Assembly (NCBI RefSeq): GCF_021129235.1
Contig: NZ_JAJOMA010000028.1
Location: forward strand, 1 to 64,000
Source of the DNA: Kineosporia mesophila
GTDB lineage: Bacteria; Actinomycetota; Actinomycetes; Actinomycetales; Kineosporiaceae
Length of the DNA stretch: 64,000 nt
Direction of reading: 5' to 3'
The notes beneath the pieces were generated by a model. It was not told the origin of the DNA and searched no databases. It saw only the letters and a list, made by a program, of their open reading frames with translations. A program made the translations under genes and the position numbers. Shown piece by piece: positions 10,420-19,398 of the stretch. Within the stretch, counting starts at the first letter, position 1, and the number at the start of each line of letters is the position of its first letter.

Positions 10420-11766
10420 GTGAAGAGGCACACCCGTAACGCCTGGATGGCCCTGGCCTCGGCCGGGGCCGTCATCGCGGTCGTCGTCCTGGTGTCGGCC
10501 GGGCATCAGCGTGGCCTGGCCGCCGCGCCGTCCGCCGACGCCTGCCCCACCGCGGCGTTCCCGGGTGAGACGGCCACCGTCGCACCCACCCCCTCGCCCG
10601 TCAGCAGCGACCAGATGACCCCGGCCCTGCCCCGCACCGTGGAGCCCGGCTGGAGCGGCGCCTGGAGCACGGCGGTCCAGGACATCGACGGCCCCGACCT
10701 GACCGGCCGCACCCTGCGCCAGGTGGTGCACCCCACCCTCGGCGGCAGCCGCTTCCAGCTCCGTCTGGCCAACACCTTCGGCCACGAACCGGTACGTCTG
10801 TCGGAGGTCACCGCCGGGCTCGCCCTGGACAACGGCCCGTCCGTGCAGGGTGACTCGGTACGCCAGGTGACGTTCGGCGGCGCCCGGGACGTCGAGATCC
10901 CGCCCGGAGGGCGGGTGATCAGTGATCCGGTCGAGCTCTCCCGGCCCTTCGGCCGGTCCCTGGCGATCGACATGGTGCCCCGGGGCCCGACGGTGGCCGG
11001 CACCGGGCACGCCCGGCCGGTCGCGACCTCCTACCTGGCCGAGGGCGATCACGCGGGCGCCGGCGCCGGTGACGTGTTCACCCACTCGGTGTCGTCCTGG
11101 TACTGGCTGGAGGGCATCGACGTGCCCGACCCGGCCGGCGACGGCACGATCAGCATGTTCGGCGACTCGATCACCGAGGGCGCCGGCTCCACCCCGGACG
11201 AGAACCGGCGCTGGCCCGACCTTCTCTCGGCCCGGATGCGCCGGCACACCGCCACGGCCGCCCTGGGCGTGATCAACGAGGGCATCGGCGGCAACCGGGT
11301 GGTGTCCGAGAACCAGTCCTGCGCCTCACCCAGTGCCTCCGGGCTGCGCCGGTTCGGGCACGACGTCCTGGAACGGCCGGACGTGCGGGTCGTGGTGATC
11401 GCGCTGGGCATCAACGACATCGGGTCGGGCACCCCGGCCACCACGGTGATCGACGGCCTGACTCAGCTGGCCGACCGTGCCCAGGAGCACGGCCTGCGGG
11501 TCGTCGGCGCCACGCTCACCCCTTTCACCTGCGCGACCGGCTGCCTGACACCGGAGAAGGAACGGCAGAGGACGCTGGTGAACGACTGGGTGCGCACGGC
11601 ACCGGAGTTCGACGCGGTGGTCGACTTCGACGCGGCCGTGCGCGATCCGGCGGATCCGGAGCGGATGCTCCCGGTGAACGACTCGGGCGACCACCTGCAC
11701 CCGAGCGACGCCGGGATGGCGGCACTGGCAGCCGCTTTCAACCTCGACGCACTGGTGGGCGAGTAG
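10420..11766 (+). CDS. Secreted SGNH/GDSL-family esterase
   Basis: A 448-residue exported hydrolase. An N-terminal signal or anchor helix (about 8-32) is followed by a Pro/Thr-rich spacer, a beta-rich N-terminal module (about 70-230) and an SGNH hydrolase domain. The four blocks are present: MFGDSITEG with the nucleophile Ser near residue 250, GIGGNR, GINDIG, and DHLHPSD with the catalytic Asp and His near 427-430. Such enzymes de-esterify polysaccharides or lipids at the cell surface; the substrate is unknown. The GTG start at 10420 has GGAGG about 5 nt upstream. It is a single gene on the plus strand. Confidence 0.9.
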   Translation: MKRHTRNAWMALASAGAVIAVVVLVSAGHQRGLAAAPSADACPTAAFPGETATVAPTPSPVSSDQMTPALPRTVEPGWSGAWSTAVQDIDGPDLTGRTLRQVVHPTLGGSRFQLRLANTFGHEPVRLSEVTAGLALDNGPSVQGDSVRQVTFGGARDVEIPPGGRVISDPVELSRPFGRSLAIDMVPRGPTVAGTGHARPVATSYLAEGDHAGAGAGDVFTHSVSSWYWLEGIDVPDPAGDGTISMFGDSITEGAGSTPDENRRWPDLLSARMRRHTATAALGVINEGIGGNRVVSENQSCASPSASGLRRFGHDVLERPDVRVVVIALGINDIGSGTPATTVIDGLTQLADRAQEHGLRVVGATLTPFTCATGCLTPEKERQRTLVNDWVRTAPEFDAVVDFDAAVRDPADPERMLPVNDSGDHLHPSDAGMAALAAAFNLDALVGE

Positions 11767-11821
11767 CCCGGGGAACATTTGCACGGATCACGACCAAGGT
11801 TTGCCGGTGATCAGGCGATCC

Positions 11822-11838
11822 CCCGGCCTCCGGCCGGG
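11822..11838 (+). terminator. Hairpin downstream of the SGNH esterase gene
   Basis: A perfect 7-bp GC stem (11822-11828 with 11832-11838) with a 3-nt loop, 55 bp past the esterase stop. There is no T-run, so termination is only a guess. Confidence 0.35.
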
Positions 11839-11928
11839 AGGTGCCCCCCAGTTCCCCAGCAGGTCGTCGCCGATCAGCCGCAGTACGGTTCGAGCCGGGG
11901 GCATACGACTCGAACAGGTAGGAGAAGC

Positions 11929-12705
11929 ATGAACACGCGGGAGATCCGCTGCTGGCTGACCGATATGGACGGCGTCCTGGTCCACGAGGGCCTGGCACTG
12001 CCGGGTGCCGCCGAGTTCCTGCAGCGTCTGCAGGAGAAGGAACGCCCCTTCCTGGTGCTGACGAACAACTCGATCTACACCGCGCGTGACCTGCGGGCCC
12101 GCCTGCTCTCCTCCGGCCTCGACGTGCCGGAGTCCTCGATCTGGACGTCCGCCCTGGCCACGGCCCAGTTCCTGGCCGACCAGCTGCCCGGTGGCAAGGC
12201 CTACGTGATCGGCGAGGCCGGGCTGACCACGGCCCTGCACGAGGCCGGGTACGTGCTCACCGACACCGACCCGGACTTCGTCGTGCTGGGCGAGACGCGC
12301 ACCTACTCGTTCGAGGCGATCACCAAGGCGATCCGGCTGATCGAGGGCGGCGCCCGGTTCATCGCGACCAACCCCGACCCGACCGGCCCCTCGGCCGAGG
12401 GGCCGCTGCCGGCCTGCGGTGCGGTGGCGGCGCTGATCAGCCGGGCGACCGGCCGGGACCCGTACATCGTCGGCAAGCCCAACCCGATGATGTTCCGCAG
12501 CGCCCTGAACAAGATCGACGCCCACTCCGAGTACACCGCGATGATCGGCGACCGGATGGACACCGACGTGGTGGCCGGGATGGAGGCGGGCCTGGAGACC
12601 TTCCTGGTCCTGACCGGCTCCACCACCCGGGAGGGTGTGCAGCGCTACCCGTTCCGCCCGTCCCACATCGTGCCCTCGATCGAGACCCTGATCGACCTGG
12701 TGTGA
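11929..12705 (+). CDS. HAD-superfamily IIA phosphatase (NagD-like)
   Basis: A 258-residue cytoplasmic phosphatase. The nucleophile motif is WLTDMDGVL (Asp12 and Asp14). Motif II is VLTNNS, the IIA cap follows (FVVLGETRTYSFEAITKAIR), the lysine is in IVGKPNPMMF, and the metal-binding acids are in MIGDRMDTDVVAGMEAG. This set is typical of the NagD / p-nitrophenyl phosphatase branch, which removes phosphate from nucleotides or sugar phosphates. The ATG at 11929 has GGAG 5 nt upstream; the open frame from 11779 is a non-coding extension. It stands alone and converges on the ABC permease gene. Confidence 0.9.
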   Translation: MNTREIRCWLTDMDGVLVHEGLALPGAAEFLQRLQEKERPFLVLTNNSIYTARDLRARLLSSGLDVPESSIWTSALATAQFLADQLPGGKAYVIGEAGLTTALHEAGYVLTDTDPDFVVLGETRTYSFEAITKAIRLIEGGARFIATNPDPTGPSAEGPLPACGAVAALISRATGRDPYIVGKPNPMMFRSALNKIDAHSEYTAMIGDRMDTDVVAGMEAGLETFLVLTGSTTREGVQRYPFRPSHIVPSIETLIDLV

Positions 12706-12711
12706 GACGTG

Positions 12712-12752
12712 GTCCGGGCGGCCCGGGGTCCTGCGCCCCGGGCCGCCCGGAC
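12712..12752. terminator. Bidirectional terminator hairpin
   Basis: A perfect 17-bp stem (12712-12728 with 12736-12752) with a 7-nt loop sits exactly between the convergent HAD phosphatase and ABC permease genes. The stem is very stable, but it has no strong T-run on either side. Confidence 0.7.
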
Positions 12753-12756
12753 GTCT

Positions 12757-15552
12757 CTACTGCCCGGGCCGGCGCACCACGGTGAGCCGGGAACGGGTGG
12801 TGGCGAAGGCGATCAGCATCGCCAGCAGCGGGATGCCGAGGCCGACGCCGAGCAGGTACCGCCAGGGCAGGACCAGCCGCCACAGCTCCTCGTCCGAGGC
12901 GAGGGAGCTCCAGTCGTGCTGCATCCGGATCAGTACCCAGCCGGCCAGGATCCCGCTCACCACCCCGAGCACCCCGCCCAGTCCGGAGATCACCCCGGCC
13001 TGGGCCGCGGCCAGCCGGCGGCGCACGCCCGGCCCGGCACCGACAGCAGCCAGCGTGGAGAGGTCGGCCCTCGACTCGGCCGCGGCCAGGCCGACCGCGG
13101 TGAAGGTGCCGACCAGGCTGACCACCGCAGCGGCCACCAGCAGCGCGAGCAGCCCCAGCGTGTACGAGCTGACGTAGCCGCGCTCCACCTCCATCTGCAC
13201 ACCGGCCTCGGTGTGCAGCAGGTCGTTGACCCGTTCCTCCTGGCCCTTGGACACCGATCGGGTGGTGTCGGCCAGGAAGCCACTCGTCTCCAGCTCGAGC
13301 CCGAGTTTCCCGGCGGCCACCGACGGGTACACCAGACCGGTGAGCTTCTGGTCCCCGGAGGGCCACGGCACGGCGTCCAGCGCGACGGTGGTCCGGGTGT
13401 CGTCCTGGCCGTCGTCCGACCAGCGCTCGACCGACAGGTGCACCTTGCCGTCCGGCCAGATCACCTCGGGGTCGGTGGTGACGACCCGGCCCGCCTTGAG
13501 CGCGGCCGCGGCCGCCGGGGCCGCCCCGTCGGTCAGGACCTGGAGCGCGGTGCCGTCGTCGAAGAGGTTGCCGTGCTCGAAATCGATGGTCCCGGGCTCG
13601 CTTCGGCCTGGGCAGGGGCCCAGGTCATCATCCGGGACGGAACTCGGGGAAACGCTGATCGAGACACCCCCCTGGAGGGTAGCCAGGGGTGGACACTCGA
13701 AGCCGGGCGGCAGCAAGGGGTTCAGGACGACGTCCACCCCGTCGTCCGCCGACTTCGGCGTCCGGAACGGCTGCAGCGTGCCGATCGGCAGCTCCTTCCG
13801 CAGCAACGCCTCGGCCCGGGGCAACGACGGCTCCGCGTCGTCGAACGAGTAGGTGATGGCGTCGACCGCGATCACCCCGGAGGCCGCGGCCGGCCGGTAG
13901 TTGCGGTGGTCGTAGTCCTCCTGGGCGGCCATGAAGACCAGCGCCGCACTGCCACCGGCGATCGCCGCGAGCACCGCGGCCACGGCCGGAGCGGTGCGGC
14001 TGCGCTGACGGGCAGCGTCCCGCAGGGCGAACCGGGCGCTGAAGGGCAGGTGCACGGCCAGCCGGGCCGCCAGCGCCACGATCGCCCCGGAGGCCGCGAC
14101 CAGGCCGACCTCGGCCAGGCCGAGACCGAGCACGGTCACGAAGGGCAGGTCGGCTTTCGAAGTGAAGACCGCCAGTCCGGTACCGACGGCCACGAGCACC
14201 AGGCCGAGCACCGGCACCCGCAGCGCGGGCGGGGAGTAACCACGACGGCCGGTCAGGGCCGCGACGACGTCGAGCTTCGCGGCCTGCCGGGCCGGGATCA
14301 GTGACGCCCCGAGAGAGGTGAGCACGCCGACACCGACGAGCACGAGGAGGTCGACCGAGTGCACGTCGATCCGGACGATCGAGACGTCGTGGGCCCGCAG
14401 CACGGCAATGATCACCATGCCCAGCAGGGTTCCCAGCCCGGCCGCGACGGTGCAGCTGACCAGGCCGATCACCCCGTTCGTGGCGAGCACGACGGTGCGC
14501 AGATGACGCCGGTGCGCACCGGTCGCGGCCAGCAGGGCGAGGGTGTGCTGATTGCGGCGCGCACCGACGGCGATGGCGGGCCCGGCCAGCAGGGCGATCT
14601 GCAGCAGCACCATGCCGATGACCACGACCATGACACCCACTACCTCACTGGGCGTGTCCACCAGGTAGCGGTCGTTGTTGTAGGACACCTGCGAGGCGGG
14701 CGGTGGGTCGGCGACCACCTGCCGGCTCAGCACCACCGCGCCCCGCTCGTTGAGGTCGAGCACGTCGGACCAGGTGACCGGGTCCGGACCGACCACGATC
14801 AACCGGGATCGGGTGTATCCACCGTCGTAGGTACCGTCACCGGGCCTCAGCGCCTCCCGAACCGCAGCGGAGACGAAAGTGCCGGGCCTCCCGATGATCT
14901 CTTTGCCGTTCTCCAGAGTCAGGCCGTCCACGACGCCCACCACGGTCAGGCTCCGCTCCGGGTCGCCCGTCGGCCGATAGGTGAGCCGTTCGCCCACCTT
15001 CACCCCGGCGTCCGCGAGCCGGCGGCTAACCACCACCTCGCCGGCCTGTTCCGGGGCCCGGCCGGCCACCTGCTCGAGGAGACCACCGAGACCGCCGGCG
15101 GTGTAGTCGATCTCGCGCAGGGTCGCGCCGAGCAGACGATCTCCCCGGCGGAGGTTGCGGTTCGAGTCCACCGACCACTCGGACACCACCTGGTCGCGGG
15201 CGGGGATCAGCGGGGTGACCGCCTCCTCGAACTGGGCCATGGTCGCCGGGCCGGACTCCTCGTCGACGGGCGGGTCGTCGCGCGTGGTGTAGCCCCGGCC
15301 GTCTGTCGTCTGCACGAGCGCGACGCCGTAGGCGTAGGTGATCTCGGCCTGCGCCTGCACGCCCAGCCGCACCCGCACGTCGTCCTGGGGGTCACGTTCG
15401 TCCGAGTGCCACAGCACCGACACCGCCGCCAGGGCGAGCACCGGCAGGGCCACCATCAGGGCGACCAGGGCGCTGCGGCCCTTGTTGCGCCAGACGTCCC
15501 GGCGGGCCAGGCGCAGCGCGGCACGCCACACCACGATTCTCTCGAATATCAC
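12757..15552 (-). CDS. FtsX-like ABC transporter permease
   Basis: A 931-residue permease of the MacB/FtsX type. An N-terminal helix (about 25-48) and a large extracytoplasmic domain come first. A cluster of four helices with an FtsX core sits near 310-420, a central block near 450-530, a second extracytoplasmic domain follows, and three helices end the chain (about 800-920). The duplicated layout with ten or so helices is that of actinobacterial exporters that move lipids, peptides or antibiotics. The start ATG overlaps the stop of the ATPase gene by 4 bp, so the two are one transcription and translation unit under the PadR gene. Confidence 0.9.
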   Translation of the reverse strand: MIFERIVVWRAALRLARRDVWRNKGRSALVALMVALPVLALAAVSVLWHSDERDPQDDVRVRLGVQAQAEITYAYGVALVQTTDGRGYTTRDDPPVDEESGPATMAQFEEAVTPLIPARDQVVSEWSVDSNRNLRRGDRLLGATLREIDYTAGGLGGLLEQVAGRAPEQAGEVVVSRRLADAGVKVGERLTYRPTGDPERSLTVVGVVDGLTLENGKEIIGRPGTFVSAAVREALRPGDGTYDGGYTRSRLIVVGPDPVTWSDVLDLNERGAVVLSRQVVADPPPASQVSYNNDRYLVDTPSEVVGVMVVVIGMVLLQIALLAGPAIAVGARRNQHTLALLAATGAHRRHLRTVVLATNGVIGLVSCTVAAGLGTLLGMVIIAVLRAHDVSIVRIDVHSVDLLVLVGVGVLTSLGASLIPARQAAKLDVVAALTGRRGYSPPALRVPVLGLVLVAVGTGLAVFTSKADLPFVTVLGLGLAEVGLVAASGAIVALAARLAVHLPFSARFALRDAARQRSRTAPAVAAVLAAIAGGSAALVFMAAQEDYDHRNYRPAAASGVIAVDAITYSFDDAEPSLPRAEALLRKELPIGTLQPFRTPKSADDGVDVVLNPLLPPGFECPPLATLQGGVSISVSPSSVPDDDLGPCPGRSEPGTIDFEHGNLFDDGTALQVLTDGAAPAAAAALKAGRVVTTDPEVIWPDGKVHLSVERWSDDGQDDTRTTVALDAVPWPSGDQKLTGLVYPSVAAGKLGLELETSGFLADTTRSVSKGQEERVNDLLHTEAGVQMEVERGYVSSYTLGLLALLVAAAVVSLVGTFTAVGLAAAESRADLSTLAAVGAGPGVRRRLAAAQAGVISGLGGVLGVVSGILAGWVLIRMQHDWSSLASDEELWRLVLPWRYLLGVGLGIPLLAMLIAFATTRSRLTVVRRPGQ

Positions 15553-16295
15553 GAGATGCGGCTTCCGGCAGCGGATTCCACCATCTTGCCGTCGCGCAGG
15601 AACACCACGCGGTCGGCCCAGGCCGCGTGCTGGGCGTCGTGCGTGACCAGCAGTCCGGCCGCACCCTCGTCCACCCGGGCCCGCAGCACCTTCATGATGG
15701 CCTCGCCGGTCAGGGAGTCGAGGGCGCCGGTGGGCTCGTCGGCCAGCACCAGGCGACGCGGCCCGACGAGCGCGCGGGCGATCGCGACCCGCTGCTGCTG
15801 GCCCCCGGACATCTCTTCGGGAAACCGGTCGAACAGATCTTCCACGCCGACCTCGCGCAGGGCCTCGCGGGCCTCCAGCCGCGCCTGCCGGGTGCCGACA
15901 CCGTCGAGTTCCCTCGGGAGCATGACGTTCTCGGCGGCGGTCAGGGCCGGTACCAGGTTCAGGTCCTGGAACACGTAGCCGACGCTGCGACGCCGCAGGG
16001 CCGCCCGGGCCTTCACCGAGAGCCCGGCGATGCTCACCCCGTCGACCACCACGTCACCCGAGGTGGGGGTGTCGAGCCCCCCGGCCAGGTGCAGCAGGGT
16101 GGACTTGCCCGAGCCGGAAGGGCCCATCACGGCGACCAGTTCACCGACGCGGACCTCCAGACTCACGCCGTTCAGGGCGCGCACCGGCACCGCGGTTCCC
16201 TCACCGTGCACCCGGGCCGCGTCGTTCAGGCTGAGCAGGACGGGGCGGCGGTCCGGCAGAGCCGCCGGTTCGGTGGACCGTGCTTCGACACTCAT
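15549..16295 (-). CDS. ABC transporter ATP-binding protein (MacB/LolD type)
   Basis: A 248-residue ATPase paired with the FtsX-like permease. Walker A is GPSGSGKST, the Q-loop is YVFQDLNLVPALTAAENV, the signature is MSGGQQQRVAIARAL, Walker B is LVLADEPTGALDS and the H-loop His is in LLVTHD. The LVPALTAAENV and DEPTGALDS sequences mark the MacB/LolD/FtsE subfamily. I start at ATG 16295; the longer frame to 16370 overlaps the PadR gene. The gene is 13 bp downstream of padR and overlaps the permease start, so all three are likely one operon. Confidence 0.95.
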   Translation of the reverse strand: MSVEARSTEPAALPDRRPVLLSLNDAARVHGEGTAVPVRALNGVSLEVRVGELVAVMGPSGSGKSTLLHLAGGLDTPTSGDVVVDGVSIAGLSVKARAALRRRSVGYVFQDLNLVPALTAAENVMLPRELDGVGTRQARLEAREALREVGVEDLFDRFPEEMSGGQQQRVAIARALVGPRRLVLADEPTGALDSLTGEAIMKVLRARVDEGAAGLLVTHDAQHAAWADRVVFLRDGKMVESAAGSRIS

Positions 16296-16308
16296 GGCAT
16301 TGCCCCTC

Positions 16309-16830
16309 TCAGCGGGCACGCAGCCGCTGCTCGACCAGGTCGAGCCAGCGCGCCTCGGCCTCGGCCACAAAGATCAGATGATCGAGCACGAGCTGCCGGG
16401 CCAGGGCGTCACCCTGCACCGGATCCGGCAGCGAGCGCTTCTCCTTGGTGTACCCCTGCAGTACGCGCAGGGTTTCGGCCTTCTGGCGGTGAATCACCGC
16501 GAACGCGTCGACACCCGGCGCCGTGGCCGCGAGGGCCACCTTGATGGCCACCTCGTCGCGGTTCGGCGCCTGACGGTCGACGGGGGTGCCCCACCACCGC
16601 TCGACCTCCTCGCGGCCGGAGTAGGTGAGCCGGTAGTTCACCGAACCGTCCTCGCCCCGCTCCGCCTCCTCCACCAGCCCGTCCCGGACCAGGCGGTTCA
16701 GGGTCGTGTAGACCTGCCCGATGTTGATCGGCCAGGTCCGGCCGGTGCGCACCTCGAACTCGTGCCGGAGCTGGTACCCGTACTGCGACCCCTCCGAGAG
16801 GATCGCGAGCAGGCTCTGACGGACCGACAT
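16309..16830 (-). CDS. PadR-family transcriptional repressor
   Basis: A 173-residue regulator. The N-terminal winged helix (about 1-85) has LLAILSEGSQYGYQLRHEFE and the wing-adjacent NIGQVYTTLNRLVRDGLVEE, both characteristic of PadR. A C-terminal helical domain (about 95-173) serves for dimerisation and ligand binding, as in the PadR-s2/Vir group. I chose ATG 16830 because GGGGAG lies 8 nt upstream; GTG at 16839 would be too close to it. The gene leads an ABC exporter operon and has two near-identical palindromes upstream. By analogy with LmrR and similar repressors it probably represses the exporter until a transported drug or peptide binds. Confidence 0.9.
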   Translation of the reverse strand: MSVRQSLLAILSEGSQYGYQLRHEFEVRTGRTWPINIGQVYTTLNRLVRDGLVEEAERGEDGSVNYRLTYSGREEVERWWGTPVDRQAPNRDEVAIKVALAATAPGVDAFAVIHRQKAETLRVLQGYTKEKRSLPDPVQGDALARQLVLDHLIFVAEAEARWLDLVEQRLRAR

Positions 16831-16859
16831 CCCCGGCACTCCCCTCCAGGATCAGCACT

Positions 16860-16900
16860 GCATACCCAGTATGGCGAGAAGAAAGCTATACCGGGTATGC
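16860..16900. promoter_or_regulatory. Twin palindromic operators for the PadR regulator
   Basis: Two 16-bp sites, 16860-16875 and 16885-16900 (the second read on the minus strand), share 14 of 16 bases and fit GCATACCCRGTATRGC. Each has a core inverted repeat: ATACCCAGTAT at 16862-16872 and ATACCGGGTAT at 16888-16898. Their centres are 26 bp apart, close to 2.5 helical turns. They start 30 bp upstream of the padR start, where they would cover its promoter. The ATAC/GTAT dyad resembles known PadR sites. Confidence 0.7.
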
Positions 16901-17172
16901 ATCGCCGGGCAAGGGGATTCTGGCCGTTATCAACCCGTGACCGAAGTCGTGTCGTTGTTCGGAGGGCTCCGGAACGTCTTAGTGATGTCTTCGCAAGCAG
17001 CGCCACGGCAATCGAGCTCCCGATGGGGGCCGCCGGGTGGGGGGGCGAACAACGCACCGAAACACCGCACCACGCAGCAAAAGACAGCGAGGGCAGTGGT
17101 TGCCGCCACTGCCCTCGCCCAGCACGCCATTCCCGCTCAGGACCAGCGCCAACCGATCACCGAAGGAAAATC

Positions 17173-17745
17173 ATGTCTGTCAAGGGTATCTCACTCGCCG
17201 TCGCCGCCGCCGCACTCGCCGCAGGCACTCTCACCGCTTTCGGCCTGCCGGCCCACGCCGCGTCGCAGAACAACCAGCCGGGCAGCGGCCCGATCACGGC
17301 GGCCCAGGCCACCTACCCGGCCATCCCGGCCAAGGCCACCGACAAGCTCGGTTTCGCCCAGGACGGCCTGGAGTTCGGCTACATCACCAAGGCCCGCCTG
17401 AAGAACGGCAAGCTGAAGATCACCGTGCGCCAGGCCGAGTACTACGACGGCAAGGCCTCCAAGCTGCTCAACGGCGGCATCACCCCGCCCGACGACTACA
17501 CGATCGCGGTGGACAAGACCCTCGACCCGTTCACCTACACGGTCTCGGGCAAGGCCAGCCTGATCGGCGTCAACGAGCTGCGCGGCTACCCCGACCCGGT
17601 CGGCCGCAAGAGCATCACCGCCGCACAGCTGGTGAGGAACTTCAACCGGCTCGACACGAAGAAGGTGGCGGTCTGGCTGCGGCACACCGACACCGAGACC
17701 AACAGCGGCGCCGTCACCGCGCTGGCCGAGCAGTTCATCCCGTGA
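17173..17745 (+). CDS. Secreted protein, free form of the 'FGY' extracytoplasmic domain
   Basis: A 190-residue exported protein. The first 30 residues form a classic signal peptide ending AHA-A. The mature part (about 55-190) is one globular beta-rich domain starting with GLEFGYITKARLKNGKLK and ending VTALAEQF. It has no cysteine in the mature part and no catalytic signature I recognise. The same domain forms the outside part of the membrane proteins at 18435 and 19399, so I read this as the soluble member of a local paralogous set. The start is ATG 17173 with AAGGAAA 5 nt upstream. A 15-bp hairpin follows. Function unknown. Confidence 0.85.
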   Translation: MSVKGISLAVAAAALAAGTLTAFGLPAHAASQNNQPGSGPITAAQATYPAIPAKATDKLGFAQDGLEFGYITKARLKNGKLKITVRQAEYYDGKASKLLNGGITPPDDYTIAVDKTLDPFTYTVSGKASLIGVNELRGYPDPVGRKSITAAQLVRNFNRLDTKKVAVWLRHTDTETNSGAVTALAEQFIP

Positions 17746-17793
17746 CGATCGGGTGACAGGACGTCGATGCCGGTAGCCCTGGGCCTGCGTCAT

Positions 17794-17835
17794 CGCCCGG
17801 CCACACTGCCCCGAAGGGCGCAGTGTGGCCGGGCG
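17794..17835 (+). terminator. Strong hairpin after the secreted protein gene
   Basis: A perfect 15-bp GC-rich stem (17794-17808 with 17821-17835) and a 12-nt loop lies about 50 bp past the stop and before the sigma factor promoter. No T-run follows. Confidence 0.65.
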
Positions 17836-17870
17836 GTTGCCGAATCACGCCCAGAAGCATCGGCACCCAC

Positions 17871-17876
17871 TAGAGT
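17871..17876 (+). promoter_or_regulatory. Putative -10 box of the ECF sigma gene
   Basis: TAGAGT fits the actinobacterial TANNNT -10. It lies 41 bp upstream of the chosen start and just past the preceding hairpin. No clear -35 is visible. Confidence 0.35.
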
Positions 17877-17917
17877 TCCTGCCGTCTTTGCGGAGTTCGG
17901 CGGGAAACGGCGGTGCA

Positions 17918-18433
17918 GTGGCAGCGGACGTGGGAAGCGCGGCTCCCACCGGAAGAGGCGACTACGAGTCGCTCTTCCCGGAGCTGTGGCGCAAGGCGTA
18001 CGTGGTGGCCTACCAGGTGCTCGGATCACAGGCCCAGGCCGAGGACGCCGCCCAGGAGGCGATGGCCAAGGCCTATTCGTGGTGGGGACGCATCAACAAG
18101 TCGCCTCACGGGTGGGTGGCGAAAACCGCCTACACACAAGCGATCGACATTGCCCGCCGGCAGGTTCGCCACCAGGAGGTACTGGGCGCGGACGACGAGG
18201 ACCGGCCCGCCCGGGGCGATGCGCGCCTGGAAGACCGGATGGATCTCACCGCGGCGATCGAGCGGCTGCCGCGGCGCCAGCGCGAGGTGATCGTGCTGCG
18301 CTATCTGGCCGACCAGTCCGAGGCCGACACGGCCGCGACCCTGGGCATGCGGGTCACGACGGTGCGCAAGCACGCGCAGCGGGGGCTGGCCACGCTCGGT
18401 GGTCACCTGGCGTCCGAAGTGCGGGAGGTCTGA
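17918..18433 (+). CDS. ECF sigma factor, SigE-family type
   Basis: About 171 residues. Region 2 (16-82) runs from YESLFPELWRKAYVVAYQVL through AEDAAQEAMAKAYSWW to GWVAKTAYTQAIDIARRQ; region 4 (109-165) has IERLPRRQREVIVLRYLADQ and the recognition helix RVTTVRKHAQRGL. This is the compact SigE-family form found in Streptomyces and relatives. The start is uncertain: GTG 17918 is my choice, and the frame is open to 17825. A single-pass membrane protein begins 1 bp after the stop, the usual place of an anti-sigma factor. The sigma probably directs genes that respond to a cell-envelope signal. Confidence 0.9.
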   Translation: MAADVGSAAPTGRGDYESLFPELWRKAYVVAYQVLGSQAQAEDAAQEAMAKAYSWWGRINKSPHGWVAKTAYTQAIDIARRQVRHQEVLGADDEDRPARGDARLEDRMDLTAAIERLPRRQREVIVLRYLADQSEADTAATLGMRVTTVRKHAQRGLATLGGHLASEVREV

Positions 18434-18434
18434 C

Positions 18435-19091
18435 ATGTTCGACGACCTGAGGCCGGACGAGATCCCGGCTCCTCCCCCGAACGCCCTGAACGCCGCCGTG
18501 CACCGGGGCACCAGCATCCGGCGGCGCCGCACGGCCTGGGTGGCCGGGGTCGCGACCGCCGTGGTGGTGGGAATCGCGGTGGTGCTGAGCAATCCGTTCA
18601 GCACCACCGGCTCCGCCCACGTGGTGCCGGCCACCGCCGCGCCGACCACGCCGCCGGACTACTCGGCCATCCCCGAGCACCCGATCGCGGAGAAGGACGG
18701 CGTGACCTTCGGCTACCTGCAGAAGATCACGACGAATGCGGACGGCACCCTGAGCCTGCTGATCCAGCCCGGCTGGTTCCTCTACGGCGAGGACGCCAAG
18801 AAGGCCAACGGTGGGGAGTGGCCCCTCGACGATCACCTGGACGGCAAGACGAAGGGCACGGAACCGACGGAGTTCCGGCTCGACCCCAAGGCCCGGATCG
18901 AGGGCGCCAGCGCCCTGCTCGACCAGACGGACGGCGCCACCGTGACCGAGGGGCAGCAGATCTCGATCGCGCAGATGAAACGTAACTGGGACGCCTACCA
19001 GGAGGCCAGCGGACCGGTCCAGATCGGGATCTGGATGCGGCTCACCGACGACAACACGATCACGTCGCTGTTCGAGCAGTTCACTTCCTGA
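18435..19091 (+). CDS. Single-pass membrane partner of the ECF sigma factor
   Basis: A 218-residue protein: a short cytoplasmic tail (1-33) with DEIPAPPPNALNAAVHRG and RRRR, one transmembrane helix (34-52), a Thr/Pro linker and an extracytoplasmic domain (80-218) related to the secreted protein at 17173 (TFGYLQKITTNADGTLSLLI; ending ITSLFEQF). It has no zinc-finger (HxxxCxxC) anti-sigma motif, so if it restrains the sigma it does so through the short tail. It starts 1 bp after the sigma stop with GGGAGG about 7 nt upstream, so expression is coupled. The role as sensor or anti-sigma is inferred from position and topology. Confidence 0.82.
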   Translation: MFDDLRPDEIPAPPPNALNAAVHRGTSIRRRRTAWVAGVATAVVVGIAVVLSNPFSTTGSAHVVPATAAPTTPPDYSAIPEHPIAEKDGVTFGYLQKITTNADGTLSLLIQPGWFLYGEDAKKANGGEWPLDDHLDGKTKGTEPTEFRLDPKARIEGASALLDQTDGATVTEGQQISIAQMKRNWDAYQEASGPVQIGIWMRLTDDNTITSLFEQFTS

Positions 19092-19398
19092 GGGGCGTGC
19101 CCGCCCGACACGCCAGCAGCGAACCGGCAGCCAAGGCCCTCCCTCAGCACCGGTCGGCAACCACCCGGCACCGGCCACGCAGGAGGGGCTCACAGGTACC
19201 GGCCGCCCGTTGTTGACTCAGGCCCAGGCCCGGGCCCGGGGCGCAGGCGCCATCGCCGGTACGCCCGACACGCACCTCGCCCCTGCGGCTGACATGCCGC
19301 GTCATGGCTCGCGACCTGCACCGATCGCGAGAAATGACCTCGCACCGCCCAGTAGCGTGAGCGAACGCCAGCAGACCCACAGAGGAGACGGCGGTGAC
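19092..19398. other. 307-bp intergenic region between paralogous modules
   Basis: No gene is supported. A TANNNT-type box (TAGCGT, 19353-19358) lies 41 bp before the next start, the same distance as for the sigma gene, so the following gene probably has its own promoter. The longer open frame from 19210 does not show convincing coding bias before 19399. Confidence 0.5.
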
